NCBI RefSeq assembly: GCF_017464355.1
Contig: NZ_JAFUAG010000033.1
Span: 1-64,000 of the forward strand
Direction of reading: 5' to 3'
From: Ruminococcus sp.
GTDB taxonomy: Bacteria > Bacillota > Clostridia > Oscillospirales > Ruminococcaceae
DNA: 64,000 nucleotides
In this document: piece after piece, positions 23,194-30,598 of the stretch
Numbering within the stretch: the stretch's first letter is position 1
Layout: each line of letters begins with the position of its first letter
Program-made: the position numbers and the translations under genes
The notes under the pieces: model-generated
The model's input: only the letters and a program-made list of their open reading frames with translations
What the model was told of the DNA's origin: nothing
Database searches by the model: none

Positions 23194-24124
23194 AACAAAG
23201 CCCTTGTTGGGAGGAACGGCGGGCAAGCTCCATGTCGATACCGTTGAGGACGCGGCGCTTGTCACGGCTCCAGAGGGGGGCTATCAGCTCTTCCCTGTCG
23301 CCGTCGCCTGTCAGGCGCTCTATGATGATGTGCGGGGGCAGCAGTTCAAGCTGGTCGCAGATGATGTTTATGTACTCTTCCATTTCCAGCGCACGGAACT
23401 GTCCCTGCTCGTACATTGCGGCAAGCTGAGTGTTCTTCAGTATATGCAGCAGGTGCAGCTTTACTGCATGGATATCCAGCTGACCTACCCTGCGGGCGCT
23501 CTCGCACATCATGTCGGGGGGCTCCCCCGGCAGGCCGTTTATCAGGTGTACGCAGACGTTCACCCCGTTTTTCCGCAGAAGTTCATATCCATGGAGAAAA
23601 TCTGCGTAGGTGTGGCAGCGGTTCATGGCAAGGGCGGTCTTATCGAAGACGGTTTGCAGGCCAAGCTCGACGGTGAGGTATGTCCGCTTGGCAAATTCGC
23701 CCAGCATAGCGGCTTTTTCCTCGTCGATACAATCTGCACGGGTGGCTATGCTGAGCCCCACTGCGTTTTCAAGTCCCAGGGCGCACTCGTACATCTCACG
23801 GAGCTTTTCCGTGGGGGCATAGGTGTTGCTGCCCGCCTGAAAATAGGGTATGCACAGGCCGTCCGCCCACTTTTTCTCCATAACGGTACGGACATTCGCA
23901 TACTGCTCCTCAATGGTGGTGCGGGGGTCCCCTGCGAAATCTCCGCTGAGTTTAGCAGAGCAGAACGCACAGCCCCCCACCCCCTTGCTGCCGTCACGGT
24001 TGGGGCAGCCAAGATCGGTGTTGAGAGGGACTTTGTAGACCTTCCTGCCGAAGCGCTTTTTGAGATAGTAGCTGTAGCTGTGATAGCGCTTGTTATCGTC
24101 CGAATAGGGGAAGCTGTTCATCAT
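23177..24124 (-). CDS. Radical SAM protein of the YtqA (TIGR01212) type
   Basis: A 315-residue enzyme. KVPLNTDLGCPNRDGSKG followed by GGCAFC supplies the cluster cysteines with the wide first spacing of the YtqA/YhcC family, in place of the common CxxxCxxC. FQAGSNTYAP and ELGLQTVFD are further family segments. It likely binds a 4Fe-4S cluster and SAM; the physiological reaction is not firmly known. Its ATG overlaps the stop of the upstream gene (ATGA). The C-terminal Leu-Ile-His-Asn-Ser and stop are encoded by a dispersed repeat end. Confidence 0.85.
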   Translation of the reverse strand: MMNSFPYSDDNKRYHSYSYYLKKRFGRKVYKVPLNTDLGCPNRDGSKGVGGCAFCSAKLSGDFAGDPRTTIEEQYANVRTVMEKKWADGLCIPYFQAGSNTYAPTEKLREMYECALGLENAVGLSIATRADCIDEEKAAMLGEFAKRTYLTVELGLQTVFDKTALAMNRCHTYADFLHGYELLRKNGVNVCVHLINGLPGEPPDMMCESARRVGQLDIHAVKLHLLHILKNTQLAAMYEQGQFRALEMEEYINIICDQLELLPPHIIIERLTGDGDREELIAPLWSRDKRRVLNGIDMELARRSSQQGLCLIHNS

Positions 24125-24969
24125 TCTGCAGGTGCCTCGGAGCTAACGGGCTCGGAGGGCTGGGTATCGGGCGCACCGGTGTCCGTATCGCTGGGTTCGG
24201 TGACAGGCGGCTCAGTATCGCTGGTCTGGGTATCGGTAGGAGGTTCAGCTGTGCTGACAGTTTCTGAACTCGTTTCCGTTTTCTGGGTGACGACGGTGGT
24301 GGTGGTAGTTACCACGGGCGCCTCGTTATTGGTGGTGGTGGTCTCCTCCTCATCGGTGCCTGTAGTAGTGGTGGTGCTGAGGGTCGATAAGGGGCGTGAA
24401 ACTGCGGTGGTACCGCCGCCCGGGGCAGTTTCGGCAGCTGCGTCCTCGGTGACGGTGTTGCCGTCCTTATCGGTCACAACGGCGGTGGTGGTAACAGCAT
24501 TCTCGCTGAGCTTGTCCTTGTCGTCATCACGGTCAAAGGGGTTGGTGTCGGTATCTCCGTAGTTCTCCTCGGAGGCTGAGGTATAGTTGCCGCTGGTCTT
24601 CTCGGAAAGCTTATTTCCAAAGCCGTAAAGCAGAGCAATATGCTCCCTGGCCGACTTCATCTCCTCGGGCAGGGGCAGGTCACGGAGATAGCGTTCTTCA
24701 AGGTTCTTGGTGAACTCCCCCGTCATCAGGGTCTCCTTGCTGAAGGTCAGCTCTTCGTCATCGGTGTTTATCTTTCCGCCGTTTACCGCCAGAAAGGCCA
24801 CCGAGATGAATATGAACAGCACTGCCAGCACCAGCAGGTTCAGATTATCGAAATGCCCCACACCTGTTTCCAGGGCGAGAAATCTGACGGCGCGGTCGTT
24901 TTCCTCGCACTCATCGGGGAGGGGGTACTTCTCTCCTTCTATCTTCATTTTGGTAAAATCTATATCCAT
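24121..24969 (-). CDS. Single-span membrane protein with long Thr-rich extracellular tail
   Basis: 282 residues. About 45 N-terminal cytoplasmic residues lead to one membrane span (LNLLVLAVLFIFISVAFLAV); the rest, from about residue 130, is Thr/Glu/Pro-rich low complexity (T-T-T-T-T, P-P-T-D-T-Q-T-S type). The segment GEFTKNLEERYLRDLPLPEE resembles the start of AlgX/DltD-like partners found beside MBOAT enzymes, but no catalytic GDS or DHHW motif is present. The ATG at 24969 is chosen because TGGAGG lies five bases upstream. Downstream of the MBOAT gene on the same strand, so a partner role is inferred. Confidence 0.6.
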   Translation of the reverse strand: MDIDFTKMKIEGEKYPLPDECEENDRAVRFLALETGVGHFDNLNLLVLAVLFIFISVAFLAVNGGKINTDDEELTFSKETLMTGEFTKNLEERYLRDLPLPEEMKSAREHIALLYGFGNKLSEKTSGNYTSASEENYGDTDTNPFDRDDDKDKLSENAVTTTAVVTDKDGNTVTEDAAAETAPGGGTTAVSRPLSTLSTTTTTGTDEEETTTTNNEAPVVTTTTTVVTQKTETSSETVSTAEPPTDTQTSDTEPPVTEPSDTDTGAPDTQPSEPVSSEAPAE

Positions 24970-25023
24970 TTTATCCTCCAAAAAAAATCATGTCAAAGCA
25001 CGGCATACCTTTATAAAGGGGCA

Positions 25024-26403
25024 TCATACGACGGAAGCCGAAGCCGCCAGCGTAATGGCACTTATCACCAGCACTGCGGCGGTAGCAAGGGTCTTCACTG
25101 CCCTGACAGCGCTGTAGGCCCGCCTGTTTTTGGCAGAAAGCTTGTCTGCGCCGCCTGTTATCAGCCTGCGGACAGGTGCGCACACCACGCAGAATGCTAT
25201 GAGTATCAGCACATAATTGTTCATGACTGCATTCTTCACGGCCACGCTGAGGGTGTACTTTGTACCTACCCCCACAAGTCCCAGCAGCCACTTGCGGTAG
25301 CCGTAAAAGCTCTTGAATTCCAGGCCGCCGAAGATGATCATGGCTGTCAGCACAAGGTAGATATATTTTACTGCTGCGGGCAGTTTTGCCAGTATATCCT
25401 TAAGGAAAAGCTGTTCCGCTGCCACCAGGGCACCTGCTGCCAGACCGATCACCAGGCAGCCCAGACTTACGTGGTACCAAAGCCCCATAAGTCCCCCGCA
25501 GATAACAGCACCCACTGCGGTGCGCACCTTTGACTTGCTCTCGGGAAGACCCAGCAGATCGGCAAAAAAGCCTACAACTGTAGTGTTATAGCTTTTCACC
25601 ATGCCCGTGAAAAGCTCATCGGGCTCGATGTCACGGTAGTTCAGGGGAAGCACGAAGCCCCCCACCAGGCTGAGTCCCCTGCTCATATCGCAGAGACCTG
25701 TGAACAGGAAGTAATACCTGGCAAAGAATGCCAGCATACCCAGCCAGCAGCCCAGGGTGGTTATCTCATTGCCGTTAAGGCCTGCCGCCATTATCTTGGC
25801 GAAGACCTCGGAGAGCAGCACTATCTTGCCAAGCCCCCAGACCATGCGGTTAAGGCCTGCGTTCAGCTTGTCGGTGTTCACCTCGCGGGAGCGTATCTGG
25901 CTTTCCATGTCGCCGTAGCGCACCACGGGGCCTGCGCACATCAGGTGGAAGGACACCATGTAGGTCATCAGGCAGAAGACGTTCCTCTCAGGCCGTATCT
26001 TGCCGCGGAAAACGTCCTGCACATAGGAGAAGCCCCTTAGTGAATAGTACCCCATGCCCACGGGCAGCATCACTTCCTCCAGCCCCGGGGACCTGCCCTC
26101 GAAGAGGTAGTTATGGCCGAAAACGAGCATGAGCCCCAGGTTCATGGCGGCATCTATGACCGTCATTGCCAGGGCGGCAGGACGGCTCTTCGCCCTCAGG
26201 CTGCCCACTGCCAGGCCTATGCCCCAGTCCACGAACAGTGACAGGAAGATAAGGCACACCGCAAAGGGTCTGCCCCAGCTGAAAAACAGCAGCGAGGTCA
26301 GTATGAGTATGAGATTTTTATACTCGGAGCTTCTGTCCAGCAGCGACAGCACCGTCGCCGCAGGGAACATACCGAACAGGAATATCAGATCTGTATAGGT
26401 CAA
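25024..26403 (-). CDS. MBOAT family membrane O-acyltransferase (AlgI-like)
   Basis: 459 residues with about eleven spans. PVGMGYYSLRGFSYVQDVFRGKI (given here in part: YYSLRGFSYVQDVF) and SFHLMCAGPVVRYGDM match AlgI/DltB family blocks. The active-site region reads GLWYH where AlgI has GLWHG, so the histidine is present but displaced by one residue. It would transfer acyl groups to a cell-surface glycan. The start is a TTG at 26403 with AAGGAG eight bases upstream. A Thr-rich membrane partner gene and the radical SAM gene follow on the same strand. Confidence 0.78.
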   Translation of the reverse strand: MTYTDLIFLFGMFPAATVLSLLDRSSEYKNLILILTSLLFFSWGRPFAVCLIFLSLFVDWGIGLAVGSLRAKSRPAALAMTVIDAAMNLGLMLVFGHNYLFEGRSPGLEEVMLPVGMGYYSLRGFSYVQDVFRGKIRPERNVFCLMTYMVSFHLMCAGPVVRYGDMESQIRSREVNTDKLNAGLNRMVWGLGKIVLLSEVFAKIMAAGLNGNEITTLGCWLGMLAFFARYYFLFTGLCDMSRGLSLVGGFVLPLNYRDIEPDELFTGMVKSYNTTVVGFFADLLGLPESKSKVRTAVGAVICGGLMGLWYHVSLGCLVIGLAAGALVAAEQLFLKDILAKLPAAVKYIYLVLTAMIIFGGLEFKSFYGYRKWLLGLVGVGTKYTLSVAVKNAVMNNYVLILIAFCVVCAPVRRLITGGADKLSAKNRRAYSAVRAVKTLATAAVLVISAITLAASASVV

Positions 26404-26659
26404 TGTAAATTCTCCTTATGCGAATGGTTCAGTTTTACTAAACCGAGGATTTTTGATGATTTTTTGTTCCGCAGACCCTCTCGCAGAGGTGCGGCAGAGG
26501 GTATCGGCCGAGGCATTAATATTGCCGATTTTACGTGATTTTTTGACGTTTTCTTTAACAGTTCAGCCTCTGTTACCTTTAATTTTAGCACACTTCACAA
26601 AATTAAGCAAGCAAAATTATAAAGAAAATCTAAATTTTTATCTTTTTATCAAAAAGTAT
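26404..26659. other. AT-rich intergenic stretch without a gene
   Basis: Between the divergent MBOAT gene and the next promoter. It contains an imperfect hairpin (ACCCTCT/AGAGGGT with an inner CGCAGAGGTGCGG, 26475-26502) and otherwise AT-rich sequence. No ORF that I can support. Confidence 0.5.
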
Positions 26660-26687
26660 TTGCAAAAACCGAAAAGTGTGCTATAAT
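26660..26687 (+). promoter_or_regulatory. Promoter of the structured leader and epimerase
   Basis: TTGCAA (26660-26665) and TATAAT (26682-26687) with a 16-base spacer. Transcription would begin near 26694. Confidence 0.7.
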
Positions 26688-26693
26688 AGTAGC

Positions 26694-26808
26694 AGGAAGA
26701 AAGGTGATAGTGCGCCTATCAGTCCGTGATGGCACGGACATATGAAAGCCCCGGGCTTTCTTTTCGTGGTAACGTTTGCAGAGGCGCATTCTGGAAGGAG
26801 TGACAGGG
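26694..26808 (+). ncRNA. Structured 5' leader of unknown class (possible riboswitch or attenuator)
   Basis: Three hairpins follow one another: GATAG/CTATC (26706-26720), GTCCGTG/CACGGAC around ATGG (26722-26739), and GAAAGCC/GGCTTTC (26744-26760) followed by TTTTCG, which looks like an intrinsic terminator. The epimerase ribosome site comes 30 bases later. The architecture (aptamer-like stems, terminator, gene) suggests regulated read-through. I compared it from memory with common riboswitch classes and could not assign it. Confidence 0.5.
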
Positions 26809-27747
26809 ATGTCATCAAACATTATGATCACAGGTGCCAGCGGCATGATAGGTCAGTACCTGACCTCAAGCCTGCTGCACAAAAAGCACCGTGTTTACGC
26901 GGTAGACTCAAAGTCCAACGACTTTGTGGGCACTGATGACAATTACACGTTCGTACAGTGTGACATTACAGACAAGAACACTGTGAGCGCGATAATCGAG
27001 AGCAACCACATAGATGTGGTCGTACACCTTGCGAATTCGGTAGACAATGACATCGACCCGCTTATAACCGATTCGGAGATAAAGCGGAGCAAGGTCACTG
27101 ACAAATATATTTATTCATCGGCAGTAAAGGCAGGGGTAAGGGCCTTCATACTGCTTAGCACCACTGATGTTTACGGCATACAGAAAGGCCGTGAGCCCAT
27201 CAGAGAAACTATTGCAGAAAAAGGCATAACCAACTATGCCGAGATGAAGATGACCAGCGAAAAGCTCATGGCAAAGGCTTTCAAGAAGGCTGATAGCATA
27301 CCTGTCATAGCGAGAGTTTCGCCTGTATATGATGCTGAGCATACCGACAATCTCCATGCACACGTTTACGACGCCAAGGACAATGTGGGCTACGTTTTTG
27401 GTGACGGTGACTACGGATACACTTTCTGCTGCGTATTCAACCTGATAGATTTCATCAACGGTATAATCAACATACCTCAGGGCAGATACGAGGGCATATA
27501 TAATGTATGCGACTCAAGGCTGACCACCGCCAAGGAGATAATCGAGTACGAGAAAGAGCGCCACCGCATAGGTGCTGTTATACAGAGGTCCCCCGGAAGT
27601 GAGAAGGCTATGCTTTTCAACAAGGGCAAGATGAAGAACGACTACCGTTACTTCGACCCGACCCTGACCTACAACAACTGGACCTTTGACAACACCAGGG
27701 CAAAGCGTATCGCGCCCATGAGGTGGAACCTTGGAAACTCAAAGTAG
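26809..27747 (+). CDS. NAD-dependent epimerase/dehydratase
   Basis: 312 residues. MITGASGMIGQYLTSSLL is the Rossmann glycine motif at the N-terminus, LLSTTDVYG holds the catalytic Ser/Thr region, and YAEMK is the Tyr-x3-Lys pair. It is an extended SDR that probably acts on a nucleotide-activated sugar. The ATG at 26809 is preferred (AAGGAG eight bases upstream). Monocistronic behind a structured leader with a terminator-like hairpin, and followed by a G/C hairpin with T tract. Confidence 0.82.
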   Translation: MSSNIMITGASGMIGQYLTSSLLHKKHRVYAVDSKSNDFVGTDDNYTFVQCDITDKNTVSAIIESNHIDVVVHLANSVDNDIDPLITDSEIKRSKVTDKYIYSSAVKAGVRAFILLSTTDVYGIQKGREPIRETIAEKGITNYAEMKMTSEKLMAKAFKKADSIPVIARVSPVYDAEHTDNLHAHVYDAKDNVGYVFGDGDYGYTFCCVFNLIDFINGIINIPQGRYEGIYNVCDSRLTTAKEIIEYEKERHRIGAVIQRSPGSEKAMLFNKGKMKNDYRYFDPTLTYNNWTFDNTRAKRIAPMRWNLGNSK

Positions 27748-27753
27748 TTTTAC

Positions 27754-27785
27754 CGCCCCCCGGGGGAGTACCTCGGGGGATTTTT
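27754..27785 (+). terminator. Intrinsic terminator after the epimerase
   Basis: CCCCC...CGGGGG stem around AGTACCT-containing loop, then ATTTTTATG, starting six bases after the stop. Confidence 0.75.
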
Positions 27786-27883
27786 ATGCCCGCGGCCATA
27801 TGTCTGCAAACATGGCTGTGCAAGCATACTTTGTTATTATAATACACTTTTTTGATAAATATATGAAAGCCGGGGGAAAATCT

Positions 27884-29056
27884 GTGACATATAAAAACAC
27901 TGTGCGTTCCTGCTTTGTGGGATATATAGTCCAGGCCATAGTCAACAATTTTCTGCCGCTGCTGTTCATAAGGCTGCAGGGGCAGTACGGGCTGAAGCTT
28001 TCGGAAGTCACCATGCTCATCACGGTGAATTTCGGCATACAGCTGACCGTTGACCTGCTGAGCGCATTTTTCGTGGACAGGATAGGCTATCGGGCGAGCA
28101 TAGTTTCAGCCCATGTTCTGGCGGCGGCGGGGTTCGTGCTGCTGACGATACTGCCCGAGATAATGCCGCCCTACGCAGGCATAATGACGGCTGTGGCGGT
28201 GTACGCAGTGGGGGGCGGCCTGCTGGAGGTGCTTGTGAGCCCCATAATGGAAAGCTGTCCCACGGACAACAAGGAGACCGCCATGAGCCTGCTGCATTCA
28301 TTTTACTGCTGGGGGCAGGTGGGAGTAGTGCTGTTATCCACCGTATTTTTCAGCATATGGGGGATCTCCCGCTGGAAGATACTGGCTGTGCTGTGGGCTG
28401 TGATACCAGCGGTGAACGGGGTGCTGTTTGCAAAAGCGCCCATCTCTCACCCCGTACCCGAGGACGAAAAGGCCATGGGTCTTGGCGAACTGCTGAAAAG
28501 CCGTATTTTCTGGGTATTGTTTGCCATGATGACCTGTGCGGGCGCCTGCGAGCTGGCCGTCAGCCAATGGGCAAGCTTTTTCGCGGAGGAAGGTCTGGGT
28601 GTCAGCAAAGCGGCGGGCGACCTGGCGGGCCCCATGATGTTCGCGGTGCTTATGGGTTCGGCGAGGGCATTTTACGGCAAGAAAGGCGAGGGTCTTGACC
28701 TTGACAAATTCATGACCGTCAGCGGTGTGCTGTGTGTCATATCATACCTTACTATAAGCCTGGTGAAAAGCCCTGTCATCGACCTGATAGGCTGCGGCAT
28801 ATGCGGGCTTTCGGTGGGCATAATGTGGCCGGGGACTTTCAGCAAGGCTTCGGCGGCCATGCGGCGGGGCGGGACGCTCATGTTCTCGCTGCTGGCGCTG
28901 GCGGGGGACATAGGCTGTGCAGGGGGACCCACGCTGGTAGGTCTTGTGGCGGAGGGCTCCACCATGAAGACAGGCATACTGGCAGCGGCGGCCTTCCCGA
29001 TACTGATAGTTCTGCTCACACGATGCGTTTCTAAATTCATAATGCATAATTCATAA
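27884..29056 (+). CDS. MFS transporter
   Basis: About 390 residues with twelve predicted spans. The GTG at 27884 (GGGGG seven bases before) gives the usual N-terminus TYKNTVRSCFVGYIVQAIVN (cytoplasmic residues, then span 1); an ATG at 27863 without a ribosome site is the alternative. DLLSAFFVDRIGYR is the loop 2-3 signature. The substrate is unknown. The C-terminal Phe-Ile-Met-His-Asn-Ser and stop are encoded by a dispersed repeat end (ATTCATAATGCATAATTC). Confidence 0.8.
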   Translation: MTYKNTVRSCFVGYIVQAIVNNFLPLLFIRLQGQYGLKLSEVTMLITVNFGIQLTVDLLSAFFVDRIGYRASIVSAHVLAAAGFVLLTILPEIMPPYAGIMTAVAVYAVGGGLLEVLVSPIMESCPTDNKETAMSLLHSFYCWGQVGVVLLSTVFFSIWGISRWKILAVLWAVIPAVNGVLFAKAPISHPVPEDEKAMGLGELLKSRIFWVLFAMMTCAGACELAVSQWASFFAEEGLGVSKAAGDLAGPMMFAVLMGSARAFYGKKGEGLDLDKFMTVSGVLCVISYLTISLVKSPVIDLIGCGICGLSVGIMWPGTFSKASAAMRRGGTLMFSLLALAGDIGCAGGPTLVGLVAEGSTMKTGILAAAAFPILIVLLTRCVSKFIMHNS

Positions 29057-29084
29057 TTATGGTAGCTCGCTGCCCCCGCCGTTT
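29034..29084. repeat. Dispersed repeat end downstream of the MFS gene
   Basis: ATTCATAATGCATAATTC followed by ATAATTATGG and a CTGCCCCCGCC segment. Same end sequence as in copies A-C and at 30187. It overlaps the last codons and stop of the MFS gene. Confidence 0.6.
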
Positions 29085-29140
29085 GTTGCAGGCAAAGCAT
29101 TATAAGAACCACAGCAAGCCCCCGTCCTGCAATCGAACAG

Positions 29141-29183
29141 AAAAAATGCGGACATCGCTGTTTTGCGGTGTCCGCTTTTTTTT
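29141..29183. terminator. Bidirectional terminator between MFS and XRE genes
   Basis: GCGGACATCGC and GCGGTGTCCGC pair around a 6-base loop, with TTTTTTTT after it on the plus strand and ATTTTTTC after it on the minus strand. Confidence 0.88.
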
Positions 29184-29389
29184 CAGAAGTAGAACAGTTC
29201 TTCAAACTTTTTATCGAGGGCTATGCAGAGTATCAGCGCTAGCTTGGCGGTGGGGTTGAACTGGCCTGTCTCAATGGAGCTTATGGTGTTTCTGGAAACA
29301 CCTACCATTTTCGCAAGGTCGCCCTGGGAAAGTCTTTTTTCAGCACGGGCTTCTTTCAGGCGGTTTTTCAGGATAAGTGAGTCGTTCAC
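29183..29389 (-). CDS. XRE-family regulator (YozG/Cro type)
   Basis: 68 residues forming one HTH_XRE domain: RLKEARAEKRLSQGDLAKMV and GVSRNTISSIETGQFNPTAK. Residues near the end (KKFEELFYF) are typical of this small regulator group, which usually sits with small membrane proteins. GTG start at 29389 overlaps the stop of the upstream gene (GTGA). Probably represses its own operon by binding the AAGT-containing palindromes at 30096-30164. Confidence 0.85.
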   Translation of the reverse strand: MNDSLILKNRLKEARAEKRLSQGDLAKMVGVSRNTISSIETGQFNPTAKLALILCIALDKKFEELFYF

Positions 29390-29724
29390 GACAGCGCCCC
29401 GCTTCCTTTTACCGGCTGCACGATATACATTGCCAGCGACAGCAGCGCAGCAAAGCTCCACACGACGGCGAATACCTTATACTTACGCTCTTTCAGCTTT
29501 ACCGCCCGATAGACAAAGCTTGCTGCCAGATACGAAGTGAAGATACAATAGTACCCGAAGCAGGGTCTGTCAAAAAACACCTGTTCCACCGCCCTGAAAA
29601 TGATACACAGCAGTATGGCTGCACCGCCCGCAATATCAGCCGCCCTGACCTCTGTCTCCTTGCGGACAAGGTCGGTATTTTTATTTTCTCTGCGGCTCAT
29701 TTCAAGTATTTTCTCTTTATCCAC
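29386..29724 (-). CDS. Small membrane protein, DUF6442-like (second paralogue)
   Basis: 112 residues. N-terminus MDKEKILEMSRRENKNTDLV matches that of the preceding gene product, and three to four membrane spans follow. The family assignment (DUF6442) is from memory; function unknown. It lies in the middle of a three-gene operon with a paralogue and an XRE regulator, four bases downstream of the first gene and overlapping the third. Confidence 0.7.
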   Translation of the reverse strand: MDKEKILEMSRRENKNTDLVRKETEVRAADIAGGAAILLCIIFRAVEQVFFDRPCFGYYCIFTSYLAASFVYRAVKLKERKYKVFAVVWSFAALLSLAMYIVQPVKGSGALS

Positions 29725-29728
29725 GGTG

Positions 29729-30052
29729 TCACCCCTTGATTATCTTATACATTCCCACAAAAAAGCTGAGTACGAATATGACGCACCAGGCTGCACCGAG
29801 AATGACAAAATATTTTTGCCTGAGCTTTATGCCGCTGTACAGGTACCTTACGGCGGAGGCTGCGGCCATGATCGACCATATGCCCCAATCAAGCTCGCCC
29901 CTGAAAATAAAGCTTGAGATATACAATATAAACACCACTACGGCCATAGCCAGCCCGCCATAGCGCCCTGCCCTGGAGGCGACCTCCAGCCCGTAGGGGT
30001 CCTTATTCTCGTTCTCTTTACGGCTCATGGCCAGTATATCTTCTTTATTCAT
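29729..30052 (-). CDS. Small membrane protein, DUF6442-like (first paralogue)
   Basis: 107 residues starting MNKEDILAMSRKENENKD, with four predicted spans after it. The ATG at 30052 has AGAGGG upstream; a longer frame has no ribosome site and would start inside the operator region. First gene of the operon driven by the consensus promoter at 30117-30145. Function unknown; such pairs may form a sensor or transporter controlled by the adjacent XRE protein (inference). Confidence 0.72.
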   Translation of the reverse strand: MNKEDILAMSRKENENKDPYGLEVASRAGRYGGLAMAVVVFILYISSFIFRGELDWGIWSIMAAASAVRYLYSGIKLRQKYFVILGAAWCVIFVLSFFVGMYKIIKG

Positions 30053-30095
30053 AGTATCCCTCTCCTTTTCTGCACAGTTTTGTTGTACTTCTGCC

Positions 30096-30164
30096 AAGTT
30101 TACTTTGCATGGACACATTATAGCACTGCCAAGTGTACTTGTCAAGCCCCTGCACAGTTTACTT
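30096..30164 (-). promoter_or_regulatory. Consensus promoter with three palindromic operator-like sites
   Basis: TTGACA (30145-30140) and TATAAT (30122-30117) with 17 bases between. On the minus strand, sites reading AAGTAAACTT (30105-30096), AAGTACACTT (30140-30131) and AAGTAAACTG (30164-30155) are placed downstream of the -10 box, in the spacer against the -35 box, and upstream. Two carry TTGGCAG on one side and the third CTGCC on the other. This is the layout of a repressor-controlled promoter, probably bound by the operon's XRE protein. Confidence 0.75.
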
Positions 30165-30186
30165 GGCAGATTTGTACATCAGCACA

Positions 30187-30345
30187 AAATCACAAATTGT
30201 AATTCATAAATCACAATGCATAATGCATAATTATGGCGGCTCACTGCGCTCGCGATTTTTTGCAGGGAAAGGGTACGAGGATATGGTGGGGATACGGTGG
30301 GGATACTGTAGGGCGGGGGCTTGCCCCCGCCGTTGCATCTGCCCC
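30187..30345. repeat. Dispersed repeat copy upstream of ppdK
   Basis: ATTCATAAATCACAATGCAT then AATGCATAATTATGGCGG, CTCACTGCGCTCGCG, and a GGCGGGGGCTTGCCCCCGCC hairpin near 30312-30335. It combines the end sequence and the G/C hairpin of the mosaic element. The remaining gap to ppdK contains AT-rich promoter sequence; TATAAT at 30518-30523 is the likely -10 box. Confidence 0.65.
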
Positions 30346-30598
30346 CGACCTGCGATAGAATTCAGGGTACGGGAGCGTGCTGACAGATGTTACACATCGC
30401 AAATGTCCATAAACAAGACCAATTTGTGAAAAATGCATAGAAATGCCGCCAAAATATTGTGGAATATTTTTCGGCTGAAATTGGGCTGAAACTATGGTAA
30501 TTTTAGCGAAAATCTGTTATAATATATTTACGACCGTAATTGTCGGCGGCGTGCCGTGCAATAAAACGGAATTCAAAATTTTTGGAGGTAGATAACCT

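Noticed and set aside
24121-24600. Thr-rich coding region considered as a pure tandem repeat
   Set aside because: It is low complexity in protein but without a regular DNA period, and it is in frame with a clear membrane protein.
26694-26760. Fluoride (crcB) riboswitch, because GUGAUGGC resembles part of that motif
   Set aside because: The rest of the conserved core and pseudoknot loops are absent, and the downstream gene is an epimerase.
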